DNA of 64,000 nucleotides from JAOUJD01 sp963726405 (GTDB taxonomy: Bacteria; Pseudomonadota; Gammaproteobacteria; Burkholderiales; Burkholderiaceae_F). Made by a program: the position numbers and the translations under genes. The notes below the pieces were generated by a model. It was not told where the DNA came from and made no database searches. It saw nothing but the letters and a program-made list of their open reading frames with translations. Shown here piece after piece: positions 8,287 through 17,450 of the stretch. The stretch's first letter is position 1. The number at the start of each line of letters is the position of its first letter. The stretch lies in assembly GCA_963726405.1 (NCBI GenBank), contig CAVSCF010000003.1, positions 224,115 to 288,114 on the forward strand, in the 5' to 3' direction.

Positions 8287-8659
8287 ATCGTTCCTCGCGC
8301 TCGCGCTGCTCGCCTTCGGCTTGCTGCTCTGCGCACGACCGGTGCAGGCCGAGTACGGCGACGTCGTCCTCAACCGGCGCGCGGAGGCCAATGGCGTCCG
8401 GCCGGTTGTTTTCCCGCACTGGTTCCACCGCATCCGCTTCCGCTGCAAGGTCTGCCACAGCGAACTCGGCTTCACGATGCGCGCCGGCGCGAACGACGTG
8501 AAGATGGACGACATCACCCAGGGCAAGTTCTGCGGCATGTGCCACAACGGCACGGTGGCGTGGGGGCCGGAGCGCTGCGATCTGTGCCACTCCGGACTGC
8601 CCGGGCTGAAGAGCGGCATCGTCGGCGGGCACGGAACGTCGGGGCCGGGGCGATGGTGA
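8273..8659 (+). CDS. Periplasmic trihaem cytochrome, c7-like (type A, copy 2)
   Basis: An in-frame ATG at 8243 is possible, but the ATG at 8273 gives a normal signal peptide (ending RPVQAE), so I place the start there. The 128-residue product has CKVCH, CGMCH and CDLCH and the FPHWFHRIRFR lead-in seen in the copy at 4510-4950. It lacks that copy's Pro/Ala tail and ends in a Gly-rich tail. The stop codon overlaps the start of the NHL lipoprotein gene, so the two are translationally coupled. Confidence 0.85.
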   Translation: MRSAESFLALALLAFGLLLCARPVQAEYGDVVLNRRAEANGVRPVVFPHWFHRIRFRCKVCHSELGFTMRAGANDVKMDDITQGKFCGMCHNGTVAWGPERCDLCHSGLPGLKSGIVGGHGTSGPGRW

Positions 8660-9732
8660 CGCGAATGCTCCGCCTCTCGAGCGTGGTCGCAGTCGCACTG
8701 CTGCTCGCTGCCTGCGCAGCCCAGCCTGTGAAGGGCCGCCTCGAGTTCGGCGTCGAGTCCGCGCCGGAGGGGACCCGCCTCCTGTGGCCGTCGCCGCCGG
8801 AAATTCCGCGCTATGCCTATGCGGGCGTCCTCACCGGCGAGGACAACTTCAAGGTCGACGACGAGTCGCGCTCGGGAGCCGCCAAGGTGCTGCGCTGGCT
8901 CGCCGGAATCGACGGTCGCGAGCGCGACCCGGTGGTGCTGCAGCGGCCGGTCTCCGGCATCACGGACGAACAGGGGCGCATCTACGTCACCGACGCCAGC
9001 CGCCAGGGCGTCTTCGTCTTCGACGAGCGCGCGGGTCGTCTCGACGTGTGGGACCGCGCGCAAGGCATCCGCACTTTCGTCTCGCCGGTCGGCGTTGCGC
9101 TCGGCGCCAATGGCGATGTGCTGGTCAGCGACGCCGAACTCGGCTTCGTGGTCCGCCTCGGCGCCGACGGAACGCCGCTGGGGACCATCGGAGAGGGTCA
9201 ACTCCGTCGCCCCACCGGCATCGCACGCGACGCGAAGACCGGGCGCCTGTTCGTCGCGGACACGCAGTCGCACGACATCAAGGTCTTCGACGATCGCGGC
9301 GTGCTGCTGCAGACGTTCGGCGGCCGCGGGGAGGAGGCGGGCCGCCTCAACTACCCGACGCACATCAGCCTGTCGCTGGGCGAGCTCTACGTCACGGATT
9401 CGATCAACGCGCGCATCCAGGTGTTCGGGGCCGGCACCGGCGAATACCTTCGCACGCTTGGTGCGCGCGGCCTGTACGTCGGCAATCTGGTTCGACCAAA
9501 GGGTGTGGCGGTCGATGCCGAGCGCAACGTGTACGTGGTCGAGTCGTACTACGACAACCTGCTCGTCTACGGGGCGAACGGGGAATTCCTGATGCCGCTC
9601 GGCGGCACGGGCAGCAGCACCGGCCGTTTCTTCCTGCCGGCAGGCGTGTGGACGGACACGCGCAACCGCATCTTCGTCGCCGACATGTTCAACGGTCGCG
9701 TCGTCGTCTTCTCGTTTCTCGGCGGCAACTGA
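8653..9732 (+). CDS. NHL-repeat beta-propeller lipoprotein
   Basis: The ATG at 8653 gives a lipoprotein signal (LLLAACAAQ, lipobox cysteine near residue 22) in a 359-residue protein. At least six NHL blades follow, each with a G(V/I)xxD...xxxVxD...xIxVF pattern, for example ARDAKTGRLFVADTQSHDIK and FLPAGVWTDTRNRIFVADM. No haem or catalytic motif is seen. The lipid anchor probably holds it on the outer membrane. NHL propellers are known protein-protein platforms and are encoded near nanowire cytochromes and near the porin-cytochrome clusters proposed for iron oxidisers, so a docking role for the 11-haem cytochrome is plausible. The stop overlaps the next start (TGATG). Confidence 0.85.
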   Translation: MVTRMLRLSSVVAVALLLAACAAQPVKGRLEFGVESAPEGTRLLWPSPPEIPRYAYAGVLTGEDNFKVDDESRSGAAKVLRWLAGIDGRERDPVVLQRPVSGITDEQGRIYVTDASRQGVFVFDERAGRLDVWDRAQGIRTFVSPVGVALGANGDVLVSDAELGFVVRLGADGTPLGTIGEGQLRRPTGIARDAKTGRLFVADTQSHDIKVFDDRGVLLQTFGGRGEEAGRLNYPTHISLSLGELYVTDSINARIQVFGAGTGEYLRTLGARGLYVGNLVRPKGVAVDAERNVYVVESYYDNLLVYGANGEFLMPLGGTGSSTGRFFLPAGVWTDTRNRIFVADMFNGRVVVFSFLGGN

Positions 9733-12274
9733 TGCGCGCGCGCCTCGCCATCCTCTTGCTCGGCATCGTCGCATCGCTGCCCGCGCACGGCGATCGTGTC
9801 TCGGACATCCGCCAGACCCGCCACAACCTGTCGACGACCGGTCCAGGGTCCACCAAAGCGACGACCGAGACCCAGGTGTGCGTGTTCTGCCACACGCCGC
9901 ACGGCGCGACCCAGGCCGACCAGGGCGGCGCGAGCGTCCGCGCCCCGCTCTGGAACCGCACGATTCCGGCGGGCAGCACGTACACGCCGTACACCTCGGC
10001 ATCGCTCGACGCCAACGTCATTCAGGGACAGCTCGACCAGCCCGGCGGGAGTTCGAAGCTGTGCCTGTCCTGCCACGACGGCACGCTCGCGCTCGGCAAT
10101 GTCAATGTGCTGAACGGGCAGGCCGCCCAGACGATCGCGATGAGCGGGACGGGAGCGGGCGGAACGATGCCCCCGGGCGCTGGAACCAGCACGGGGTTCA
10201 CGCGCAATCTCGGGGTCGACCTGCGCAACGACCATCCGATCTCCGTCACCTTCACGTCGCAATTGGCGAGCCGCGACGGCGAGTTGCGCGCGCTGGACGT
10301 CAATCAGCGTTTCCCGGCCGGGACCGGCGCGGTGATCGGCGTCAGGGAACCTGGCGTCCGGCCGCGCTTTCCTCTCGAAGGGACGGGGCTCGGCAACGCG
10401 GGGCAGGTGCAATGCGGGACCTGCCACGACCCGCACCTCTTCGAGACCGACCCGGCGAAGGGCGCCCAGAAGTTCCTGCGCGGGCAGCGCTTCCAGGAGG
10501 CGGCACCGAGCGCGAGCGGATTCAACGAGGCGACCGACATACTGTGCATCGCGTGCCACGACAAGAACCTGGCGTCCGGCGTCTGGGCCAACTCGGCGCA
10601 CGCCAACCCGCAGGTCGCCGACGAAAGCTATACGGCCGCCGCGGCAGCCCTCCGCGAATTCCCGGTCGGCACGACCGTGTGGCGGGCCGCCTGCCTGAAC
10701 TGCCATGACACGCATACCGTCCAGGGCGCGCGGCGACTGACGCGGGAGGGCACGGACAGCCCGCTGTCTCCCAAGCAGGGCGGGTTGCCCGCGCTGGAGC
10801 AGACCTGCTACCAGTGCCACACCACGGCCGCGCGATCGGCTCTCGCCACCACCGTCCAGGTCCCGAACATCGAGACGGAGTTCGGCCGTGCGCGGCGCAT
10901 GCCCATCACGACGCTGGAGCAGGGCGGCGGCAGCGAAGTGCACGACATCGGCGGCACGTTCAACGACATCGGTTTCGTCGACTGCACGACGCTGACCAAC
11001 AAGTGCGGCGCCGACTTCCTCGAAGCGCGCAACCTGCTCGCGTCGCGCCACGCCGAGTGCACGGACTGCCACAACCCGCATCGAGTGATCCGCAACCGCC
11101 TCTTCAACGCGAACCCCACGACCCCGGACCCGGCCGGGACCCACCGCCACGACGAAGTCGCGGGCTACACGCACACGAACATCGCTTCCGGCGTGTTGCG
11201 CGGGACGTGGGGCGTGCAGCCGATCTACGGCTCGGCGTCGTTCCAGCAGATGCCGACCTCATTCCTGGTGAAGCGCGGCGATCCGGGCGCCAGCATCGAC
11301 ACGTCGTTGGCCGCGCCGTACGTCACCCGGGAGTACCAGGTCTGCCTGAAGTGCCACTCGAACTACGGATACACGGACAACAACCTGTACCCGAACGGCA
11401 GCCGCCCGCTGCTCGGCTATGTCGGCGGCACCCTGCCTGGCACCAACAACCTGACGCAGTACACCAACCAGGCGAAGGAGTTCCAGGCTCCGATCGGGCA
11501 TCAGGGACAGCGCACCACGACGGACTCGGGCGCCGGCAGCAACTTTCCGACGAACAACCACCGCTCGTGGCACCCGGTCATGGATGTCACCGGGCGCACG
11601 CTGGCGATCCGCAACATCTCGCTCGGCAACCCGTGGCTTCTGCCCTGGTCGAACGCGGTCGGCACGCAGACCATGTACTGCAGCGATTGCCACGGCGGCG
11701 ACACCACCTCGCCGACCTCGGTCATCCCGAATGGCGGCGAGAACGGCGAACCCTGGGGCCCGCACGGCTCCGGCAACGACTTCCTGCTGAAAGGCACCTG
11801 GAACAGCAATTCCTCCACGCTCTGCTTCAAGTGCCATGAGCGCCAGGTCTATTCGCCGACCGGGGACACGCGCAAGGCCGACCGCAATACCGGTTTCTGC
11901 TGCAAGGGCGGTGACCAACTGCACTGGTATCACTGGAACCGGATCGGCGGCACGCTGAAGTGCAACTGGTGCCACGTCGCGGTGCCGCACGGCTGGAAGA
12001 ACAAGGCCTTGCTGGTGAACCTGAACGATGTCGGACCCGAGGCCGGCCAGCCCGGGAACGCGGAGTGGCGCATGAGCGCGAGCGCGCACGCCTACAACCA
12101 GGAGCCGTACTACATGAACGCCAAGCTGAAGGTGCGCACCTTCGCCACGAGCGGCAACTGGACCGAAGCGAATTGCGGTTCCAACAGCAGCGCGACGGCG
12201 TTCGGCACGCAACGCCAACAGCACCGCCGACCGGTAGAGACTGGATGAGGGCCGTATGCACGAACCCACCATGA
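9732..12274 (+). CDS. 11-haem c-type cytochrome with an N-terminal copy of the tetrahaem module
   Basis: The ATG at 9732 starts a signal peptide (ending PAHGD). About 838 residues run in frame to 12248. Eleven CXXCH motifs are present in this order: CVFCH, CLSCH, CGTCH, CIACH, CLNCH, CYQCH, CTDCH, CLKCH, CSDCH, CFKCH, CNWCH. The first four, with TRHNL, CVFCHTPHG, APLWN, CLSCHDG, LRNDHPI and CHDPH landmarks, repeat the whole protein at 418-1347. The end is probably miscalled: frame changes near 12209 and 12234 hide a more natural C-terminus reading DWMRAVCTNPP and stopping at 12274, which would overlap the ResB start. No transmembrane segment is seen after the signal. It is likely the outer-face electron carrier or filament base. 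Confidence 0.85.
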
Positions 12275-13245
12275 TGTCCCCCGTGATGCGGCCGCTGCGC
12301 TGGGCCGCCTCGATGCGGCTGACCCAGGTCCTGCTCGGCCATGCTGGCCGCGGCGACGCTCGCGGCCTACATGGCCGACGGCATCGGCACGTTGACGCTC
12401 GGCGTCCCGCTCGGGCTGCTGACCGTCAACCTGGTGGCGGCGGTCATCACCAACGCGACGTTCCGCCGGCAGCCCGCACTGCTGATGTTCCACCTCTCGC
12501 TGATCGCCATCGTCGCGCTGCTGGCGGCGAGCCGGCTGACGGCGGTCACGGGGCGGTTCGAGCTCACCGAAGGCACGGCGTTCGACGGCACGCTGATGTC
12601 GTCCTCGCGGGGCGCGCTGGCGGCGCCCACGCTGGATGCCAGCTTCGTCAACGCCGGCTTCACCGTGGAGTACGGCACCGGACTCAAGCGCGGACGGACC
12701 CGCAACGAGGTGCGCTGGATCGACGCGCAACGGCACCGAGCGCCAGCAGGTCATCGGCGACCAGACACGCGCTGGTGGTCAACGGGGTGAAGTTCTATAC
12801 GACGTCGAACAAGGGCTTCGCGCCGATGTTCGACTGGACCGCGTCAACGGCGAAACGCCGGTGCGCGGCGCGGTGCACCTGCCGAGCTTTCCGCTGCACG
12901 AGGGCGAGCAGGTCCGCGACTGGAAGCCGATGCCCGGCGTGCCGGCGATCCGCGTGACGCTGCGCCTGCTCGACACCGTGCTCGATCCGTCGCGCCCGGG
13001 GATCCTCCGCATGCCGGTGCGCCACGTCGTGCACGTGCGCGCCGGGCGATGTCGAGGCGGAACTGGCGCCGGGGCAGAGCGTGGCGATCGCCGGCGGCGA
13101 ACTGCACTACGTCGGCCTGCGCACATGGATGGGCTACAAGGCGGCCTACGACCCCGTCGTGTCCTGGCTGCTTGCCGCCGCCCTGGTCGCGGTGCTCGCG
13201 CTGGTGGCGCATTACGCGATCAAGTTCCGCCGCCGTCCCGCATGA
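12271..13245 (+). pseudogene. resB: Cytochrome c biogenesis protein ResB, reading frame broken at five sites
   Basis: Pieces in all three frames join into one ResB-like protein of about 330 residues: an N-terminal part MMSPVMRPLRW, two membrane segments (AAATLAAYMADGIG and the LGLLTVNLVAAV region), a third near FHLSLIAIVALLAA, a periplasmic beta-rich domain (LVVNGVKFYTTS, then GVPAIRVTLRLLD), and a final block (AGGELHYVGLRTWMGYKAAYDP) with a last membrane helix before IKFRRRPA. Frame changes fall near 12338, 12727, 12769, 12841 and 13046. ResB works with CcsA to deliver and attach haem to CXXCH proteins. The preserved motifs argue for sequence errors, not an old pseudogene. The rebuilt start at 12271 and stop at 13245 overlap both neighbours by four bases. 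Confidence 0.8.
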
Positions 13246-14045
13246 ACCTCGGCACCGTCGAAGCGGCCCTGTTTTCGACGGCGACGGCTGCGTACGTGAT
13301 TGCGATGGGACTCGCCGTGTTCTCGCGGTGGCGAAATCTCGTGCTGGGTCTGCTCGTCGTCGGCGTGGCGCTGATGACGGGCGGACTTGCGCTGCGGTGG
13401 GCGGTCCTCGGCTACGGGCCGTTCACGACGCTCTACGAAGTGCTCGCGAGCAGCCTCTGGAGCCTGTCCCTGATCTATGTGATCGTGTACGCACGGATGC
13501 CGGGCTTGCGCGGGACCGCACCGCTGGTCCTTCCTGTCCTCGTCCTGCTCGCGGGTTGGATGCTGGGCGTCGATTGCTCGGCGGGGCATCTACCGCCGAC
13601 CTTCGACACGTGGATGCTCTACGTCCACAGCATCTTCGGAAAGCTGTTCCTTGGCCTGCTGATGGTGTCGGCCGCGGCGGCCGCCGTCCTCGTCGCGCGG
13701 CGGACGCTTGCGAGCCACACGTTCGAGGACATGCCCCCGGATGCGGAGCTGATGGAGCTGTCGTACCGCTTCGCCGCCTTTGCGTTCGTGTTCGACACCC
13801 TGATGCTGATCATCGGCGCCATCTGGGCGCAGGACGCGTGGGGCCGGTACTGGGCATGGGATCCGCTGGAAACCTGGGCGTTCCTCACCTGGCTGGCCCT
13901 GGCCTTTGGTTTGCATCTGAAGATCTGGTTGCGGCCGCCGGCCGTGGTGTGGAGTGCGATGGTGACGGCGGTCTTCGTCCTCGCATTCGTGACGTTCTTC
14001 GGAGTGCCCTTTGTTTCTGACGTCCCCCACAAAGGCGTTTTCTAG
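13242..14045 (+). CDS. ccsA: Cytochrome c biogenesis protein CcsA (haem exporter/lyase subunit)
   Basis: The 267-residue integral membrane protein begins at ATG 13242, overlapping the ResB stop. It has about eight hydrophobic segments and the tryptophan-rich haem-handling signature WGRYWAWDPLETWAFLTW of the CcsA/CcmF family near residues 200-218, with a histidine in YVHSIFGK on a preceding loop. With ResB it forms System II for covalent haem attachment. A dedicated copy inside a 30-haem locus fits the need for high maturation capacity. Confidence 0.9.
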   Translation: MNLGTVEAALFSTATAAYVIAMGLAVFSRWRNLVLGLLVVGVALMTGGLALRWAVLGYGPFTTLYEVLASSLWSLSLIYVIVYARMPGLRGTAPLVLPVLVLLAGWMLGVDCSAGHLPPTFDTWMLYVHSIFGKLFLGLLMVSAAAAAVLVARRTLASHTFEDMPPDAELMELSYRFAAFAFVFDTLMLIIGAIWAQDAWGRYWAWDPLETWAFLTWLALAFGLHLKIWLRPPAVVWSAMVTAVFVLAFVTFFGVPFVSDVPHKGVF

Positions 14046-14622
14046 CGGTCGCCGCCCGCGGCGCGACTGGCGGTTGCCGGTCGCGCTCGCCACCGTCTGC
14101 GCCATCGCGGTGTTCGGGGCGTCGCTTCGCCACTGGAACGGCGACGTCGTCGACACGCGCGAACGGCGTGCCGATCCGCGCTCCGCGCCCTCGGCGCACG
14201 CCGCGGAGGCGCGCGCCGACGAGGTGCGCGTGCGCTTCGAGCAGGCGGTGGTGATGCTGCACGCGCGCCAGTACGAGCACGCGGCCACCGCCTTGCACCG
14301 AGTGATCGAGCTCGATCCCGAGCTGCCCGAGGCGCACGTGAACATGGGCTACGCGATGCTCGGCCTGGAACGCTTCAAGGCGGCGGCCGACTTCTTCGCC
14401 GAAGCCACCGAGCGGCGGCCCGGCCAGGCCAACGCCTATTACGGTCTCGCCGTCGCGCTCGAGGCGCAGGGCGACGTCGCCGGCGCCCTCGGCGCGATGC
14501 GCACCTTCGTGCACCTGAGTCCGCCCGACGATCCCTTCGTCCGCAAGGCGCGCGCGGCCTTGTGGGAGTGGCAGGCGGCCCGCGAGCAGGCGTCTGCCGG
14601 CGCCGCCCGGGACCGGCGCTGA
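14011..14622 (+). CDS. Membrane-anchored TPR-repeat protein
   Basis: The likely TTG start at 14011 lies inside the end of ccsA. The 203-residue product has one N-terminal membrane helix (LPVALATVCAIAVFG), a charged linker, and three TPR units from about residue 75 to 180 (patterns ALHRVIELDPELPEAHVNMG and AEATERRPGQANAYYGLAVA). TPR proteins encoded beside CcsA or CcmF often present apocytochromes to the haem lyase, as CcmH/I does. That role is inferred from context. Confidence 0.75.
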   Translation: MFLTSPTKAFSSGRRPRRDWRLPVALATVCAIAVFGASLRHWNGDVVDTRERRADPRSAPSAHAAEARADEVRVRFEQAVVMLHARQYEHAATALHRVIELDPELPEAHVNMGYAMLGLERFKAAADFFAEATERRPGQANAYYGLAVALEAQGDVAGALGAMRTFVHLSPPDDPFVRKARAALWEWQAAREQASAGAARDRR

Positions 14623-14647
14623 TCGCCGCACCTCATGCTCGATTTTC

Positions 14648-14682
14648 TTCCTGTTTTCGAGAATCGTTCCCGTAATCGGGAA
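14648..14682. promoter_or_regulatory. Second copy of the palindromic activator site
   Basis: TTCCCGTAATCGGGAA at 14667-14682 has perfect 6-bp arms and the same 4-bp spacing as the sites at 206-267. A weaker copy, TTCCTGTTTTCGAGAA, lies at 14648-14663 with one matching change in each arm. The block starts 25 bp after the TPR gene and lies about 160 bp before the DUF3365 gene. I found no convincing sigma54 promoter between the sites and that gene. Confidence 0.5.
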
Positions 14683-14843
14683 GCGCCGAGCGCGCGCGAA
14701 GGCGCCCGCGTGGCTGCCCGGAGTGCCCCGCGGCAGCGCCACCGGCCGCCGAACGAAGCCACCGGGGTGCTGTCATCCCGCGTGACAACCGTGTGCGATC
14801 ATGCCCCGCACGGCAGGAGCGCGCGCTGCAAAGGGAGACGTCA

Positions 14844-15423
14844 ATGAAACGGGCGACCGTCCTGTGGCTGGTCACGCTCGCATCCGCGGCGATCGGCGCC
14901 TCGCACGACGAGGCCCTGCGTGCCGTTCGTCGAGCAGAGCCGCAAGGTGTCGGGCGAACTGATCCGCCAGATCGGCGGCGAAATGCGCAAGGAAGTCGAG
15001 GCGACCGGCCCCATGCGCGCCGTGATGGTCTGCAAGTACACCGCGCCGGAGGTCGCCTCGTCGCTGTCGCGCATGAACGGCATGCGCGTCACCCGCGTCA
15101 GCCTCAAGCCCCGCAACCCGGCCCTCGGCTATCCCGATGTCTGGGAGCAGAACGTCCTGCTGGAGTTCGACCGGCGCGCGGCGCGCGGCGAGAAGGTGGA
15201 GGCGATCGAGCACGCCGAGATCGTCACCGAACCGACGGGGCGCTTCCTGCGCTACATGAAGGCGATTCCCACCGGGAAGGTCTGCATCGCCTGCCACGGT
15301 CCGACCGACCAGATCTCCGACGCCGTGAAGGCGCAGATCGCCAACGAGTACCCGCACGACCGCGCAGTGGGCTTCGCCGAGGGATCGATCCGTGGCGCGG
15401 TCAGCGTCAAGAAACCGCTGTGA
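14844..15423 (+). CDS. DUF3365 (Tll0287-like) periplasmic haem protein (one frame break)
   Basis: AAGGGAG precedes the ATG at 14844 and a signal peptide (ending AAIGAS). The frame changes once near 14919 (loss of CG) and then runs to 15423, giving about 193 residues in all. The body shows a conserved cysteine followed by APE (VMVCKYTAPEVAS), an LKPRNP block, a YMKAIPT strand and one haem site, CIACH, followed by a downstream GSIRGAVSV strand. In the structurally known relative Tll0287, haem c is bound by His and Cys, and the cysteine before the APE motif here is the matching candidate. Such domains are often redox or gas sensors. Its position before the kinase and regulator genes fits a sensing role. 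Confidence 0.75.
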
Positions 15424-15439
15424 TCGTGTCCGCGATCCG

Positions 15440-15955
15440 CTACTTGCCGAAGTACCGGCGCGCGTCCTCGTGACCCTGGTCGGCGGCGCGCTTCATCCAC
15501 TTCGAGGCTTCGGGCTCGTCCCGTTCCACGCCCTTGCCGGCGAGGAACATGATCGCCAGCGCGTACTGGGCGTCCCGGTGTCCCTGGCGCGCGGCCTCGA
15601 AGTACCACTTGGCCGCCTTGCGGTCGATCTCCACGTCCGAGCGCGGGATGCCGAGTCCGTAGGCGTACATGTTGGCGGTCAGGAACTGCGCGTCGGCCAC
15701 TCCCTGGCTGGCGGCGCGCTCGTACCAGCGCAACGCTTCCTCGTCGCTCTCCTTGACGCCGTGGCCGTGGTAGTAGAGGTCGCCCATCGCCAGCTGGGCC
15801 TGGGCGTTGCCGTTCTGCGCCAGCGGCATCAGCAGCCGCACCGCGTTGAAGTAGTCCTTCTTGCGGACGGCGGCAATGCCGTCGGCCAGTTCGTCGGCGT
15901 TGGCGACGGGCGCTGCGACGACGATCGCCGCGACCGCAATCAAGGCTGCACGCAT
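15440..15955 (-). CDS. Sel1-repeat (TPR-like) periplasmic protein
   Basis: This is the only minus-strand gene in the first 25 kb. The ATG (15955 to 15953) has GGGAGGGGACTTATTC upstream and opens a signal peptide (ending PVANAD) in a 171-residue protein. Four Sel1 repeats follow, with the usual AxxxLGxxYxxGxGVxxD...AxxWYxxAAxQG spacing, for example MYAYGLGIPRSDVEIDRKAAKW. Its start codon overlaps the start of the kinase-like gene on the other strand by two bases, so one short region must serve both genes. Sel1 proteins act as interaction scaffolds; the partner is unknown. Confidence 0.85.
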   Translation of the reverse strand: MRAALIAVAAIVVAAPVANADELADGIAAVRKKDYFNAVRLLMPLAQNGNAQAQLAMGDLYYHGHGVKESDEEALRWYERAASQGVADAQFLTANMYAYGLGIPRSDVEIDRKAAKWYFEAARQGHRDAQYALAIMFLAGKGVERDEPEASKWMKRAADQGHEDARRYFGK

Positions 15956-17450
15956 GAATAAGTCCCCTCCCGTGGACGGTCTGGCGGAAAGGCCAAGCGC
16001 GTTTCGTGCCAACGAGGGCAGGGCGCAGGCGCGGCGCTGGGCCCGCTCGCTGTCGGCCAAGGGGACGCTCGCCTTCGGCGTGTTCGCGCTGTACGTCCTG
16101 CTCACGGGCATCGCGATCACCGTGCTGCGCGCCAACCTGCTGCAGGCGATGTCGGAACTCGAGGCCGTCTACCAGCGCGCCGAGCACCTGACCGCCGCCA
16201 ACGCCGCCACCACGCAAGCGCTGCTCGAGGTGACCAGCGCGAGCTATGCCGCCACCGAACTGGTCCTGACCCCGCCGCTGGTAACCGCGGTGCAGGCATC
16301 CGTGGACTCCCTGCGCCACGCCGTGCCGTCGCATGCGCGCGCCGCGCGTTGGGCCGAGCGGATCGACATCGGCCTGCAGACCCTCACCCGCAACCCGGCC
16401 CGCTCGTCGTGGATCGCGCTGCGCGAAACGCTGCGGTCGGTCCGCACCGAACTGCAGGCGGACCTGCAGACGGCGGACGAGCGAGACGTCGACGCTGCGC
16501 GACGACTTCGTCGCGCACCTACAACGTGATTACCAGCACCTGGATCGTTGCGGGGCTGCTCGGGCTGCTCATTGTGGGCCTTGCCGTCGGCGCCTTCTTC
16601 GCGCGGTTGACGCGCGACGTCCGCCGGGTCGAGGGCCGCGCCGGCGAGATCGTGGCCGGCTACCGCGGCGAGGCGCTCGGCCTGCGGCGCAACGACGAAG
16701 TCGGAAGCCTGGCGAGCGCGGTCGACCGCATGGCCGAGGAACTGCGCGAGAGGGAGTTGCGACTCGATGTCGCACGACAGGCACGGGCGTATAGCGAGAA
16801 GATGACGGCACTCGGGGCCTTCGCCTCGGGGGTGGCGCACGAGGTCAACAATCCACTTGATGGCAATTGCTGCACATGCACGCTCGCTGGCCGATGCCGG
16901 GGCCGGCGATGCGGCGGCGGGAATTCTCAAGGAGGTCACCCGGGCTTCGAGCGCCACCCGGCGTCTCGCTACCCTGGCGGCGGTCAGGCCCGAGGAATTC
17001 GAGTGGATCGATCTCAACGACCTCCTGCGACAGACGCTCGGCCTCATGCTGTACGACCGCCGCTATCGGCTGGTGCAGTGGCACACGCACCTTGATGCCA
17101 GCCTTCCAGCGGTGCGGACGGTGCCGTCACGCCTGCAGCAGGCGCTGTCGACCCTGCTCGCGGCATCGGCCGATGCCGTCGCGGAGGGTGGGGCGCTGAC
17201 CCTGACGTCCCGCCGCCGCGGCGCGGCCGTCGAGTGCGAGATCGTCGACACACGGGGCGAGGAGGCGGCGCGCTCGCTGGTGGCGCGCCTGGATGACGCC
17301 CAGGGCGATTCGAACGACGAGGTCACGCACACGCTCGTGCTCGCGCAGGCCATCGTCACCGACCTCGGCGCGCGCATGACTGCGAGGCCGGACGCCGCCG
17401 GCCTGGTGCTCGCGGTCGCGCTCGACGTTGGGGAAGAGGTCGCGTCGTGA
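15954..17450 (+). pseudogene. Sensor histidine-kinase-like protein, frame broken at three sites and ATP-binding domain decayed
   Basis: Three frames join into one protein of about 500 residues: a membrane helix (TLAFGVFALYVLLTGIAI), a periplasmic helical region, a second helix (TWIVAGLLGLLIVGLAVGAF), a HAMP-like linker (RNDEVGSLASAVDRMAEEL), and an H-box GVAHEVNNPL. Breaks lie near 16482, 16514 and 16858, each repaired by adding one CG or GC. The C-terminal ATP domain is recognisable by position only: the N-box reads TLLAASADAV without the usual Asn, the DxGxG box reads VDTRGEEA, and no GTGLGL box is present. ATP binding is therefore doubtful. It overlaps the regulator gene by four bases, so it is the natural partner of that regulator. 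The exact start is uncertain. Confidence 0.75.

Noticed and set aside
8784..9731. An open frame that joins the NHL region to the 11-haem gene
   Set aside because: The upstream part is a shadow of the NHL lipoprotein in another frame; the real start is the ATG at 9732 with a signal peptide.
12636..13241. Open frame leading into CcsA as one protein
   Set aside because: It is a piece of ResB in one frame followed by non-protein sequence; CcsA starts at 13242.
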